64,000 bases of DNA from the NCBI GenBank assembly GCA_948470475.1, contig OX419340.1:15910316-15974315 (forward strand). The letters are read 5' to 3'. Below are positions 51,780 to 63,674 of this stretch, piece after piece (the stretch's first letter is position 1; each line of letters opens with the position of its first letter). Source of the DNA: Galaxea fascicularis (lineage: Eukaryota; Cnidaria; Anthozoa; Scleractinia; Euphylliidae). Both the position numbers and the translations under genes were made by a program. Below the pieces are notes generated by a model, which did not search any database, was not told where the DNA came from, and saw only the letters and a list, made by a program, of their open reading frames with translations.

Positions 51780-54152
51780 CTACCTCCACTGGTTGGGTGA
51801 AGAGACCCTTCGGATAATTTCCACTCGGTTAGCCACATAGACGTAGAATCTTCGGCTTTCATTCTGAATGTAGCCGAGAACAGCTTTGGAATCGGTGTAG
51901 AAAGTGACGTCAGCTACTTGCAGGTCGATCTCTTTGAGTATCCTGGCAACGGCTTGTGCGGCGAGTACGGCTCCACAGAGCTCCAGGCCGGGGATACTGG
52001 TACTTTGTAGGGGTGCGACCTTGGATTGGCCGAATACTAGGGGCGTAGCTACTTCTCCGTTATCATTCGCCAAACGCAGGTAGACGGAGACCCCAACGGC
52101 GTCTTTACTGGCATCGGAGAATGCGTGTATTTCCGTCCGGGTGATTTTTCCGAAGCCTCCTGGATGATAACAGCAAGGAACCGATACCTTCTCTAGGTGA
52201 ACAAGAGAGTTTCGCCAACGCTGCCACTGATGCCTCAGAGCATCTGGTAGGGGATCGTCCCATCCGAGGGGTTTGTTCTCGTTCTTCCGTTTTCCCATGC
52301 TCACGAGCAGTTGGAGAAGAAGTCTTCCTTCCAGTAGTACAGGTACTGCAAGGCCAAGCGGGTCGTAAATCGAGTTTACGATTGACAGGACTCCTCTGCG
52401 TGTGAATGGCTTGTCGGGAAGGGCCACTTTAAATGTGAATGTGTCGTTTTCTAGGTTCCAGTACACTCCCAGGGATCGCTGGGCTGGGAGACTATCTCGG
52501 CGCAGGTCGAGATCGCGAATGTCCTTCCCCCTGTCTTCTAATGGAAAGGCCTCCATTACCTCTACGGAGTTGGATACAACCTTGTGGAGTCGCAAGTTGG
52601 ACCTAGCTAACATAGCCTGTGTGCTGCTTACTAACTTGATAGCTTGTTCTGGGGTTGCTGTTGAGGCCAAGCCGTCATCGACATAGAAATTTCGACAAAC
52701 GAATCTCTTTGCTTCCACTCCAAACTCCTCCTCGCCGTCAGCTGCGGTTTTCCTGAGGCCAAAGGTCGCTACTGCAGGACTCGGACCGTTTCCGAAAAGA
52801 TGGACGTTCATACGATACTCCACAATTTGCTTGAGCAGGTTGTTGTCTTCAAACCATAGGAATCGTTGGAAGTCCCTGTGTTCCGGGGCGACGTGGAAAG
52901 AGTGAAACATCTGCTCGATGTCACACATAACGGCTGTGCTCTCCCTTCTGAAGCGCATCAGGACACCAACTAGGCTGTTCATGAGGTCGGGACCAGATAG
53001 TAGGACTTTGTTGAGCGATACTCCATAGTACTCTGCGGAAGAGTCAAACACAACTCTAATTTGTGTTGGCTTTTTCGGATGGTATACACCAAAGTGGGGG
53101 AGGTACCAAACGTGACCGGATTTCTCTTTGGACTTCTGTTCTACCAGCGGTACGAGTGATGCGTGGCCTTTCTCAAAAATCTTCTCCATGAAGTTCAGGT
53201 AGTCTGACTGCATTTGTGTTTTTCCTCTGAGGGTGCGTAGTAGACCTTTCAGACGATTGACGGCCTGGACTCGGTTGTTTGGCATTTGGAATTCCTCCTG
53301 ACGAAAGGGGAGAGGCATCTCTAGATTGCCTTTGCTGATTCTGTGGACTCCTCCTTCCATGATTTCTAGAAATCTCCGGTCTTCCCAAGACAGACCCACT
53401 TGATTGTCTTCTCTCGTGGTAGCGAAAATGTTATCTTCTAAGCTTGTTTGCGTTAGGCTCTCTTTAACGGTGAACTTGTTTGGGCGGGGTGTCAGTTCGT
53501 ATCCGCCTATCCCGGTCTTTGAATCGCCCTTGTTGACCGCGTGGAGGCTGGTACGGTAGACGAGCAAGTGGGCTGGGCCGTCTACTGAGTCGAGGCACAT
53601 CTGACCTGTTATTGTCCAGCCTAGGGTGAGCCGTTGAGCCCAGGGAGCACCCTTGGGCCCGTTCTTAAACTCCCTGACTTTAAGAAGCTCTGGTGAGTCT
53701 CTTCCGATAAGGAGATGGATACCAGCGGTGCTGTCCAGGGGCGGAATCTGGCTTACGATCTCTTGTAAGTGGGGGAATCTCCTCGCCATATCTGGTGTGG
53801 GGATCTCGCGCTTGTCTTGCGGAATGTTGTCGCATTCTACCAGTGTTGGTAGCGTTGACGTAAGTCCATTCAAAGACCTCACCACTAGGCCTGTTACTCG
53901 ACGCCCATATTTTTCCTCTCTCTCGTTACTGCAAGTAGACAGGTAGTATTTCTCTGCCGGGCCGTGGGCTCCGAGCTCGTCTGCGAGTTCGCTGCTAATG
54001 AGAGAACTGTTGCTCTGGTCGTCGAAGATGGCGTAGACACGATGGACACGATCTGGGTTGGCTACGCTGTACACGTCTACCAGTAGGACTTTGCTGCAGG
54101 ACACGCCTCCACTAACATCGCATACCCGGCGCTGTGCATTTATTGCTGACAT
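51780..54152 (-). pseudogene. BEL/Pao pol: aspartic protease, reverse transcriptase, RNase H
   Basis: A 790-codon open frame from ATG 54152. An aspartic-protease motif FDDQSNSSLIS lies near residue 45. RT blocks run from about 330 to 540, including VFDSSAEYYGVSLN, CDIEQMFHSF and the catalytic FYVDDG at about 490. RNase H lies at about 640-780 (HAFSDASKDAVGV, LELCGAV, FYTDSKAVLGYI). The domain is intact, but the frame stops at 51780 just before the integrase. Together with the gag lesions this copy cannot supply a complete polyprotein. Confidence 0.95.
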
Positions 54153-56121
54153 CCTCGCGAACGCCGTCTTTTCCTTCTTTGCTAGTCCTGGCTTGTCCCT
54201 CTCCCTCCCTTACTTTATGCAGCAAGGCGGTGTGCCTCTCGTCTCCACAGATAGTGCATTTGATTTTGGCATTGCACCTCTGGGCCCGGTGGCCATCCGA
54301 CAGGCAGCGAAAACAGAGTCCGGCGGTCCTTATCCATTCTGTTCTCTCATCCAGAGATTTCGCGGCGAAGGCTTTGCATTCGGACAGGCAGTGACCTTCT
54401 CGTTCGTGAAATAGGCATCGCTTTGTTTTGCTTTCGTTTTGTTTGATTGGCGCCTCGACTTCGTTAGTTACTGGACGAGTGTTTGTCTCTAGCGCTCTCC
54501 GGTTTAATCTACGGGGAGTAGACGCGGGAATGTTCGTCGTATGGGCCGCTAATCTGCTCACTCCTAAGATGTTAGGATTGTTCTTTAATCTGGCTTGACT
54601 TTGCATAGCATTTGAGAAATTTCGGAAGCTGGGATAAGCGTCCTCATTTTCGTCTGCGTACTTTGCGATCTCCTTTTCCCATTTGCTGCGTAGGGAAGGG
54701 GGTAACCTTTCTGCGATTGGTTGTATCGTGTTAGGGAAATTAAGACATGCGAGGCCTGGAACGTATGCCATTTGACTCTCGACATCGGCGCAAAGGTCGG
54801 CGAAATGTTGTAACTTTGTGCTATCGGCGTCGCCGTCGCTGAAAGCGGCAGCTTTGTGTATGTGCTCCAATAAAACATTCGTGACGACTGCCGCACTTCC
54901 GAAACGTTTCCCTAATTCTCTCCACAGGCTACCTAATAGCGTGACCGGGTCGTTCTGTTGACGCCTTCTGAAACTGTCAACTAGTCGCCGAGCCTCCCCG
55001 CTGGTAAAGCTTCGTAAATAGTTGATCTCTTGAACCGGTTAAACGTCAGCATCTTTAATCATTGCTTTAAATGCCGCTTTCCAAGGGTGAAAGAGAGTCG
55101 CGTCTCCACTGAATGTGTCTGGCTGACATTTCGGGAAGTTTTGCCTAGCTAAACCTGCGACTATTTGTTGATTCACGGACGTTAGCGTTTTGATTAATTG
55201 GCTTCCTGAAATATCTCTTATCGGGGTTGAGGCGATGACAGGCTGTTGATTGAGAACGTGCCGAGTGCTGTCATGTTGGTTTTGCTGATAATTTGGCGGC
55301 ATTGGGTGTGTGGCGGACATTTTTGGGAGCCGAGGGGGCTCGTGTGACTCTTTCGGCACATTTTTTGGCTCGCTAGTTTGCATTGTATCCTTGGGAGGGT
55401 CTTCCTGTGCGGAAATCGTGTGAACCCAGTCCAAAGTTCGCTCTTTGGATTCTGACTTTGGGATTCCCGGTAATTCCCATTTTTCGTCGATCTCTTCTTC
55501 TATCATTGCCTGTTCAATCGCCCTTAGTTTAGCGTCAGCTACTGCGACCTTTTTATTCGCTGCTAGCACTGCTAAGTCCTTTTCGTATTGCGCTCTTTCC
55601 TGCTCGCGAGTCTGTTCTATCTCCGCTTCATGTTTCCTACGCTCGTGTTCCTTTTGGGCGATCATTCGTTCGTATTCGGCGTTTTCGCGTGCCGCGGCCG
55701 CTTCTGCGAGGGCTCTTATCCTAGCGCTACTTGCTGAGGACGCACATGAAGGGGATTTCGCGGACTTGCCATATTGTGACGAGTGACGAGAGCGACGAGA
55801 GCTTGTCTCCAACAATTTGTCGGATTTTCTACCCTTTAATCTCTCTAGTATGATATACGCGTGCTTTAGTGTATACATTTCGTTTGATAGAAGCGCTTCA
55901 TCTCCTAAGACATTCAATTCGTCTTGCTCATAGAGGCCGAGTAACTCTTGCATTACTCCTTTCAATTCCTCAGATGCGATCGTCAATTCGCGTAGCACGC
56001 TATCATTAGAGCTGTCATCTAAGCTTTCGGCGGCCTGGACTACTTTCAAGAGCCTTTTGTTTTAGATCACGACCTCGTGGCGTTTTCGTTCGACTGCGTT
56101 CTGCAATGCTTTTCGTGACAT
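54153..56121 (-). pseudogene. BEL/Pao gag with two in-frame stops
   Basis: The candidate start is ATG 56121. Stops interrupt the same frame at 56064 (codon 20) and 55041. The segments encode an N-terminal helical region, a long Glu/Arg-rich coiled coil (about 55730-55480; EYERMIAQKEHERRKHEAE), the DUF1759-like gag core (YLRSFTSGEARRLVDSF, 55020 onward) and zinc knuckles (CFRCLSDGHRAQRC, CTICGDERHTALLH) near 54330-54230. The frame overlaps the start of the pol frame at 54152-54112. Confidence 0.85.
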
Positions 56122-56246
56122 CTTCCGTGTTCTCTTCGCATTTAGCCTTTCTCCCGGTTGGCTCATGTGTTGATGGCTCCTTTCTTAACTCTTACAGTTA
56201 CGGCTTACCTCCGGTCTTTTCTTTGCGTAAAATCCAATTTATTCAC

Positions 56247-56840
56247 TGTCGCGTTCCCGGTGTCGCAGACACGTGGTGTTGTCCACCGGAGTTCGCCAGG
56301 TCAACCACCGTGATGTACGAAACAAGCAGCAAGATTCGAACTCGCTTATTTAAGATCAAGCTGGACAAACTTCATACAGCACTTGCGGTGAAAAACTATA
56401 GGAATACATGATATCTCGGGGTTAGAGAAACGGAAAAAACTACAAATTGAACAAAAAAGGACTAACGAAAAAGCAGGACATTATGAGCGTGACTTACATT
56501 GGTTTTGTCTCCGAGGGGAAAGAACTCCTAATCTCCTAGCTGTTGAGAAACTCCGAACTCCGTTTAGGTAGCTCCTTACAGTATGAGCAAGTACTGGCAA
56601 CTGACTAAGTGCATGTGGAAAGGAAATTTTGTTATAACCTTGACGTAGGGGAAATAGAAATGAACAATGCTTTGTACTGCTAGCCGTGAACGGAAATTCT
56701 GTGATCACGAAATGAAAATCAAACAAAGCTACTTTTTAAAACGAACAAACAGTCCTAGAAAGTTTCTTAATGTCTTTGTGCTAAAAACGGAACAAAAGGC
56801 CTCAGAAATGAGTATCAAAGTTCATCTCTGCAACGTGACA
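56247..56840 (-). repeat. BEL/Pao 5' LTR
   Basis: 594 bp, the same length and ends as the 3' LTR. It is followed, after the CA end on the plus strand, by the target duplication CCATT. Confidence 0.95.
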
Positions 56841-57321
56841 CCATTGTTTTCAATCATGTAAGCTTTCAAATTAAGTTATAAGCTTATTTTCATAAGATGT
56901 TGAGCTTAAATTAACCTGCATTGTAGTTTGCAAAGTTAATTGCTCAAAGAAGGAAAAAGTTTGAGTGTACAATTTGCACAAAATTAAATTAAATTAAAAC
57001 CTCAGAGCAAATGGGTTAAGCTAGAGAATCGGCTTTAAGATTAAGAAAAACAAATTTAAGACGAGCGTTCTAACACAAGATCATAAAATGAAGTCTGCCT
57101 TACTCCCTTATTTCACGTCTACAAGTCATAGAGGACTGCAATTAAAACATTAAGATGATAAAATGAAGTGGTAAATTTGTAGTTAGCAGCAGAAAAAACT
57201 CTGCAAGTGCAGCTGCGTAAAAGCCGCTCTCGCATTGTGTAGTGTACTGCTGAGAACTGGGACGAGTACATCCGAGCATGCAAGAAGGCGTAGAGACATG
57301 GCCTACTTAGTGTAACTTATA

Positions 57322-57510
57322 CCCCATTCACACCAACTAAACGTGTTTAATTAAACCAGGTTTAGAAAAATGAAAACCGTTAAAGAAAAACTGGAACTCA
57401 GGCTTTTATGCAGGATTTAGATGAACTTAAACATGTTCTTTAATTTGCGCTGAATTTGTCGTCAAAAAACATCAGTAAGCAGCTTCTATCAAGAAAATGA
57501 TTTTAAACCG

Positions 57511-57555
<45 letters not shown>

Positions 57556-57561
57556 CGGGGC
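57322..57561. mobile_element. MITE inside the gypsy 5' LTR
   Basis: CCCCATTCACACCAACTAAA (57322) is mirrored by AGCTTTGGTGTGAACGGGGC (to 57561), with nested AAACGTGTTTAA/TTTAAACATGTTTAA palindromes. About 240 bp, non-coding. Confidence 0.75.
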
Positions 57562-57893
57562 ATTAGTGTTGATTGTGTGTGCCAAAACACTACATTGGCG
57601 ACGAGGACCGGATAAAATGTCAGAGAGAGCTTTACCGCCGCTTGATCTAACGGGATCATCATCTCAAGTTGCCCAGAAATGGCGAAAGTGGAAAAGGGCA
57701 TTCGAATATTATGCTGAAGGGAAGGGTTTGGAAAACACGCGAAAGAAAACTTCACAGCTTCTGCACTTTGCAGGCATGGAAGTCCAGGATATTTTTGAAG
57801 ATATCGCAGACCCCAATCCGGGAGCCGACCAAGATCCGTATGCTGTGTGTGTTAGGAAACTAGATCATCATTTCCGTGCTGAAGAATATGTAC

Positions 57894-58843
57894 CGTTCGC
57901 AGACCTGCCAACCCCTGATAAAGGAAAATCTGGAGACCCATGAAAAAAAATCTGGAGGTTCTATAAAAAATAGTGAGATTCTATTTTTTTTTTTCCCGAT
58001 CAAGATTAAACAAACCCCTTTTCCATCGAGGAAAGTCATTAACAGTTTATTTAAATGTTTTATTTGTGTTCCCTGTTGTAGGAAGATGCAGCTTTCTTTG
58101 ATGATTCTAATAGGTCATCACTAGGACGAAACTTATAGAAATCTTCGTATCCGAATGACTCTTTTTCTCATCTTCAACTCTTCTCCTATGTGTATCTCGT
58201 CCACAATGCACTTTGACATCACGAAGTCCTTGATGGTGGCAGCTAACAGATTTACCACATGGTATACAGAAGAAGCTATATCGGTCTCAACTGCTTTTAC
58301 AGGGTATTCTTTGGCCTAAGAGGGGTTGTACTTTACTCGATATTTCGCTGCTCCGTCATATTTTCGGCCAATCATTTCAGCTGGTTCTTCCCGGTCCGTT
58401 TCAGTGTCAGAATTCGAATCTTCTATTAAAAAATCACCACCTCTTTTCGCCATGATCGCTCTCCCGCGCTCAACTTACAAAGACTACTGGGAAACTCAAC
58501 ATGGGAGACGCCTGGGAATTAGGCCTCGTTCCCAGGGCCTACTCCCCTTTCAAAATGACGGAGAGACACGAAGAAAAACGATTAAGTTTATTGAACACAA
58601 GCGAAAATCACAGCTGGGTACAAAAAAGTAAGAACAGTGTTCTTCTTTCTTAGTTTTTCAATTTATGGCACAAGCATCCCTCGTTAATTTCCCATTTTTA
58701 TTCTGATTCAACAACTTAAATCATTTCAGAGTGATTTTTCCCAAAACCCGTGAGATTGAGGAGCCTTGTCGTGAGACCGTGAGAAATGACAAAAAATCGT
58801 GAGACTCACGGCAGAACCGTGAGAGTTGGCAGGTCTGCGTTCG
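57894..58843. mobile_element. 938 bp DNA transposon with 13 bp TIRs and 6 bp TSD CGTTCG
   Basis: The element 57900-58837 has ends CAGACCTGCCAAC and GTTGGCAGGTCTG. It is flanked by CGTTCG at 57894-57899 and 58838-58843; removing one copy restores the gag reading order, proving insertion. Subterminal GTGAGA/TCTCAC motifs cluster at the right end. It encloses a decayed zinc-finger ORF on the minus strand. Confidence 0.9.
58140..58453 (-). pseudogene. Decayed BED/C2H2-like zinc-finger ORF within the 938 bp transposon
   Basis: Minus-strand ATG 58453 opens MAKRGGDFLIEDSNSD and continues to KYDGAAKYRVKYNPS, where it meets a stop near 58320. Farther on, in a shifted frame, lies FFCIPCGKSVSCHHQGLRD, with a Cys-x2-Cys and following His residues. 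This resembles the N-terminal DNA-binding finger of transposase-type proteins. The rest of the transposase is deleted. Confidence 0.55.
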
Positions 58844-59538
58844 AGCGACATGTATTTCGACAACTGGCGCCAAACGAGGGAGAAGCAGTGGATAAATTTC
58901 TGGTGCGTCTTCGCCAGCAGGCGAGACATTGCAATTTCGGTACTTCGTTAGACGATAATTTGAGGGACCAGTTGATCGAAACGTTAACCGATATGGAGCT
59001 GAAAAGAAAATTGCTGGAAACGAGAAATATCACTTTGGCTGAGACCTTGGAGAAAGCGAGAGCATCGGAAGCAGCTCGTCAGCAAATGCAATTTATGATC
59101 AGTGGAGCGAGCATCAACGCCGTGGGCAAGAAGGAAGACAGGACGGGAGACCAAGTTGAGAATTTGTGTTACAGTTGTGGAAAGAAGGGACATTTTTTCC
59201 GTGATCTGTGTTGCCCGGCAAAAGGAAGGAAATGCGCCAAGTGTTCGAGATATGGTCATTTCGCGGTTTGTTGCAGAGGACGTAATCGTCCCTCACCGAG
59301 AGCCGGTGACAATAGAAGAAGTGTTGGCAGGCAGACGAATCATGTGGGAGTTGGTTTGGAGGAAGAGAGTTTTGTTTGGTGTGTTGAGAGCAACCCAGCC
59401 TTTTCATTTGCTGTGACAGGAGAAACGGCGGAGGAGGTATGCATGGTGTCAATTTCAAGTGAGCCAACTATGGATGTGAGTATTAATTGCATTGTTAAAG
59501 AAGTGTTGATTGATTCGGGGTCGGTGAGCAATCAGTAA

Positions 59539-60935
59539 TTGGTGAAGAAGATTTTCAAAAGTTGAGAGGGTCAGGTTTTAAGGGGAAGGTGGAACATTGT
59601 TCAAAGAAACTGTTCGCTTATGGGGGGAATAAGGTTGACCTGATCGGTCAATTTGAGGCTGATGTTTCTGCTGGGCATTCTACAGTGTCTACCAATTTTA
59701 TCCTTGTTAAGCATGGGCGGTGCATTCTGGGAAATGCAACAGCAAGTTGAAGTTGTATGTAGGCCCAAATGTACCTCCTGTAGCACAAAAGTTGAGGCGA
59801 GTCCCATTTGCACTTCGTGACAAAGTAACTGCCAAGATAGAAGAACTCCTAAGGGAAGACATCATATAACGGGTCGAAGGCTCCACCACGTGGGCAAGTC
59901 CTGTTGTTGTGGCACCAAAGCCCTCTGGTGAGATAAGACTTTGTGTGGACATGCGCTGTGCTAATGAGGCTATTGTCCGTGAAAGGCTGCCCATCCCCAC
60001 AGTTGACGAAGTGCTTGAAGAATTAAATGGCAGCACGGTGTTCTCTAAACTAGATCTTCGCTGGGGTTTCCATCAAATAGAGTTGCATGAGGATTCGAGG
60101 GGCATAACTACCTTCATTACCCATGAAGGCCTGTTCAGGTACAAGAGGTTGAGTTTTGGGGTGAATGCAGCACCTGAGAAATACCAGCACGTTATCCGTC
60201 AAGCAATTGCAGGCGTAGAAGGAGTTGTTAACATTGCGGACGATTTGATTGTCCATGGGAAAAACACAAGCTGTTAGCCAAGTTACAACAGAAGAATCTG
60301 ACCTTGAGATGCGATAAGTGCACGTTCAGAATGAATAAAGTGGTTTTTATTGGAATTCTCCTTTCCCAGCACGGCATTGGGCCTACCGAGGAGAAAGTGC
60401 GGGCAGTGAAAGAGGCAAGTCGTCCAACATCAGCGACAGAGGTGAGAAGCTTTCTGGGCCTGGTTGGTTTCAGCTCCAGGTTTATTCAGGATTTTTCAAC
60501 TATCGCTGAACCCCTGGGGCACTGACTAGAAATGGGGCCACGTTTGAGTGGAAAGAGACACAGGAAAAAGCATTTCAGAAGCTGAAGGAGGAACTGGTAG
60601 GAGCGACCATGCTACCCTACTTTGACAAGACTGCACACACCAAGGTCATAGCAGATGCCAGCCCAGTAGGACTCGGTGCTGTCCTAGTGCAGGAAGTAGG
60701 GGAACAGAGCCGTGCTGTGTGTTATGCCGGTAGAAGTCTCAGTGACACTGAGCGTCGGTACAGTCAAACAGAAAAAGAAGCTTTAGCACTTGTTTGGGCA
60801 TGTGAAAGGTTCAATTTGTACTTAAATGGCTTACCTGAATTTGATTTAGTGACTGACCACCAGGCACTCAAAACCATCTACGGTCCAAGATCCAAGCCAT
60901 CGGCTCGCATTGAACGATGGGTGTTGCGGATGTAA
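59539..60935 (+). pseudogene. Ty3/gypsy protease C-terminus, RT and RNase H, multiply broken
   Basis: Protease remainder at 59550-59750 (FAYGGNKVDLIGQF, GRCILGNA). RT runs from about 59760 to 60520 with SPVVVAPKPSGEIRLCVD, KLDLRWGFHQI, FGVNAAPEKYQ and the catalytic IADDLIVHG at about 60235. Lesions: stop at 59867-59869, a deletion or frameshift near 60270, and a frameshift near 60520. RNase H lies at 60609-60930 (VIADASPVGLGAVL, QTEKEALALVWACERF, VTDHQALK). A stop at 60933 separates it from the integrase, which continues in the same frame. Confidence 0.9.
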
Positions 60936-62072
60936 CCCTACAAGTACAAAGTGTGTTATGTTCCCTCTAGAGAAAACATTGCTGATGCACTGTCTCGGCT
61001 GACCAAGATACCAGCATCGCAAGGGTATGTTCACGATGAGGAGTACATTCGCGAAGTAACACTTCAAGCAGTACCTGTGGCCTTAAGGATCGAGGAAATA
61101 GAAGAAGCCTCCTCGCAAGACAAGGAATTGAAGGTTGTTCGTGAGTGTCTGCAGAAGGATGACTGGAGTGAGGCACCTAAAGCCTTTGTGATGGTGCGAA
61201 ATGAGTTGACCTCTGTTGGCCAGGTCGTGCTTCGTGGAACTAGAATTGTCATTCCAGGAAACCTGCGGAAGAGAGTCCTTGATCTGTCTCATGAAGGCCA
61301 TCAGGGGATTGTCAAAACTAAAGAACGTTTGAGTTCTAAGGTTTGGTGGCCCGGTATCGACCAGCAGGCAGAAAGGAGATGTAGAGAATGTTTTGGGTGT
61401 CAGATGGTTACCAAACATGTTCCTCCCCCACCAGTCAAACCCACAAGACTACCCGACACAGCGTGGCAGGAAGTAGCCCTGGATCTGCTTGGACCAATGC
61501 CCGGAGGAGAATATCTATTAGTGGTGGTGGATTATTTCTCTAGATGGATGGAAGTTGATGTTATTCGTTCTACAACAAGTGCCACAATTATCAAGTGTCT
61601 AGACAACCATTTTGCTCGGTACGGGATACCAGTTGGTCTGAGAACTGACAATGGCTCCAACCTTGTGTCTGATGAGATGGAGAAGTACCTAGAGGAAATG
61701 GGCATTGTCCATCACCACACTACGCCCTTGTGGCCAAGAGCCAATGGTGAGGTAGAGAGAAAAAATAGATCTCTTTTGAAGGCCATGCGAGTTTTCCAAG
61801 CTGAAGGGAAAAATTGGCGTTCCGAGCTTAACAAGTTCTTACTGGCCTACCGATCTACCAATCACACTATCACTGGAGTAAGCCCTGCAGAATTGTTTTT
61901 CAAGAGGAAGTTGACAACCAAGTTACCAGAGCTCCAGGAAGGTGATGGAAAACAGAGCGCCGTGGTGTACCAACAAGTCAGAGACCGAGACGCAGAGAGG
62001 AAACAGCTGGCCAAAGATTATGCCGATAGAAGAAATCATGCCATGAGAAGACACACACGGCTTCCACTGTAA
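60936..62072 (+). pseudogene. Ty3/gypsy integrase, 3'-truncated
   Basis: In frame with RNase H after the stop at 60933. The connection region ENIADALSRL leads to an HHCC zinc domain (LSHEGHQGIVKTKERL, CRECFGCQ). The catalytic core has the DDE residues in ALDLLGP, RTDNGSNLV and ANGEVERKNR, then FLLAYRSTNHTITGVSPAEL. The C-terminal domain breaks off at RRHTRLPL followed by a stop at 62070, shorter than usual, so the 3' end of the element is lost. Confidence 0.9.
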
Positions 62073-62093
62073 GTACCCCGGAGAGCTCCATAC

Positions 62094-62122
62094 AATTCCT
62101 TGTACTTTTAGTACAAGGAATT
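62094..62122. repeat. Perfect short palindrome after the gypsy truncation
   Basis: AATTCCTTGTACT-TTT-AGTACAAGGAATT lies 22 bp past the truncated integrase stop. A hairpin at a rearrangement junction is possible. Confidence 0.7.
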
Positions 62123-63250
62123 TATATGGCCCGGACTAGACGCTATGGGGGCTGTCGCGTTTGATCCCAACGAGGTGTTGCGGTTGACACTCTTATGTCA
62201 GAAAAGTGTCACAATATAAAAAGAAGAGCAGGCCAACTCCCGCTTACGTGTGTCATCAACTTTTTTAAAACGTGTAATTAGTTTCCTGTACAATGAAAGG
62301 CCTTTGTCTAATATTTCTGATGAACTCGGCGATTAGATACGAGTCTCGCAAGGTGATCGATAACTCTGACAATGCCTGTTTCGGGAGAAAAGCAAAATTA
62401 GTTCGGGAATCTGGAGATTTTGCCGAGAATCGGGAGACTAATGAATGCTTTGGTGGAACAAGAGATAATTCCGGGACATTGCAGTAAAAACTCGGGACAA
62501 TGGACACGAATTTCATTTCAATTACTTTATCCAAGAAATGTCCTACAGAAAATGTACACTGATAAAATAAATACTCGAATACTTCCTCGATTGCCATTAT
62601 TGTCGGGGGGTTAAAATTTTTCGGAAAAGTCTCAAAGGAAGGAAGGACTTGCGAAATTTTCAGGACGGCTCTGAGTTAGACATCATACTGCTCAAACAGC
62701 GTTTGTTAGAGTTGTCACCCCCGTCTGAGTCGTTGGCAGCATAGGCTTAAGAGTATCTTTAATTTCTTCGCTTAGAAATGCCGAACAGTCAGCTCAATTA
62801 AATGCTTCTCGCAGCTTCTGTCTTACAGACTTTATTTTGTTGAAACGTTTGTACGTTTGTTGCCCACAAGAATGTATTAAGCACCAAAACAAAATCGACT
62901 TCTTTCTTTGTTTCCTCAGTTTTGATCTTTTCCGCATTTCCTTGATGGAATGTTTTTTTTTTAAATTTTGACATCCTTGAAATTAACTTGCTGTTAAACC
63001 TTTATCGCAAGACACAGCTCACTTACTCAAAACTGACCGTGGATAACTGATTTCATCTCACACACTTGATTTCATCTCACAGAAGGCGATTAAATCACCT
63101 TTTGTTTCTAACAGCTCTTTTATTTTCGGAAGTCTTAAACGTGTCTTTTTTTTTTTCGGACAAATTTCCAATTTTCTGATATGCCTTATTGATTTTGGTT
63201 ATTTTGTGCGACTTCGTAATTTTCTCGTCTTGGATATAATCACAACACAC
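62123..63250. other. Gene-free interval
   Basis: No supported gene or RNA. Contains GGGAG/CGGGA-rich text at 62380-62510 and poly-T runs near 62950 and 63147. Confidence 0.35.
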
Positions 63251-63450
63251 CCTTTAAGGAACGGACTATTAGAAAAGTGATGGCGGGGGGGGAGGGGAGG
63301 GGGTGGTGGGTCATTTTCAGCTTGTATGATTTTTTTTATGGCCATTGGCTCTACAGGACATTTTTTTTGGGAGGGGGAGGGGGGGGGGGTTAAGTCCCCT
63401 GCACGATTTTTTTTGACACTTTTTTTTTTGTTAATTTGATTTCCTCTTTT
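63250..63450 (+). repeat. Dispersed repeat, copy 2 (see 2600-2810)
   Basis: AAGGAACGGACTATTAGAAAAG, a G-rich patch, CAGCTTGTATGATTTTTTTT and GCCATTGGCTCTACAGGAC follow the order of the copy at 2600-2810, with expanded G and T runs. Confidence 0.45.
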
Positions 63451-63674
63451 TGCGGGAAGAGGGAAATTTTCCAGTGCCGCAATTTTTAATAATCTTGACA
63501 CTCCCCACTATCAGAATACCTCGAACAGGCTTCAAACAAATATTTACACATACTCCTCAGAGTCTGCTTTACTATCAGTATTAAACAAAAATATCCATCG
63601 ATTTATCATTTTATTATTATATGTTTATAAGATTGTTTTACTGTTATTCCTGAATTTTACATGACAGCTGTCTT

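Larger units (their letters stand above)
48169..56845 (-). mobile_element. Full-length BEL/Pao LTR retrotransposon with 5 bp TSD
   Basis: The element 48174-56840 (8,667 bp) lies on the minus strand, flanked by CCATT at 48169-48173 and 56841-56845. Two 594 bp LTRs begin TGTCACG and end CGCGACA in the sense direction. The internal order is gag, protease, RT, RNase H, integrase, typical of BEL/Pao. No env-like frame is seen. A purine-rich tract (GGGCGAGGAG) abuts the 3' LTR at 48768. A primer-binding site was not identified with confidence. It is inactivated by stops at 56062-56064, 55039-55041, 51780-51782 and 49119-49121, a frameshift near 50640, and a foldback insertion at 49330-50450. Confidence 0.95.
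57617..59538 (+). pseudogene. Ty3/gypsy gag and start of protease, interrupted
   Basis: From ATG 57617: MSERALPPLDLTG, WRKWKRAFEYYAEG, then interruption at 57899 by a DNA transposon. The frame resumes at 58844 (QLAPNEGEAVDKFLVRLRQQ). Two zinc knuckles follow: CYSCGKKGHFFRDLC (one residue longer than CX2CX4HX4C) and CAKCSRYGHFAVCC. The frame reaches the protease catalytic motif LIDSGS at about 59515 and stops at 59536 because of a frameshift; the next frame continues protease-like sequence from 59550. Confidence 0.85.
57240..62072 (+). mobile_element. Degenerate Ty3/gypsy LTR retrotransposon
   Basis: Internal order gag, zinc knuckles, protease (DSGS), RT, RNase H, integrase. The presumed 5' LTR ends at about 57593 (CACTACA), followed by TTGGCGACGAGGA, a common gypsy post-LTR sequence. 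That LTR is split by a MITE. No matching 3' LTR was found; the integrase frame ends abruptly at 62072, so the 3' end is truncated or rearranged. Confidence 0.9.

Noticed and set aside
62123..62700. Missing gypsy 3' LTR
   Set aside because: TGTCGCGTTTGATCCC near 62155 looked LTR-like but does not match the 57240-57593 segment.
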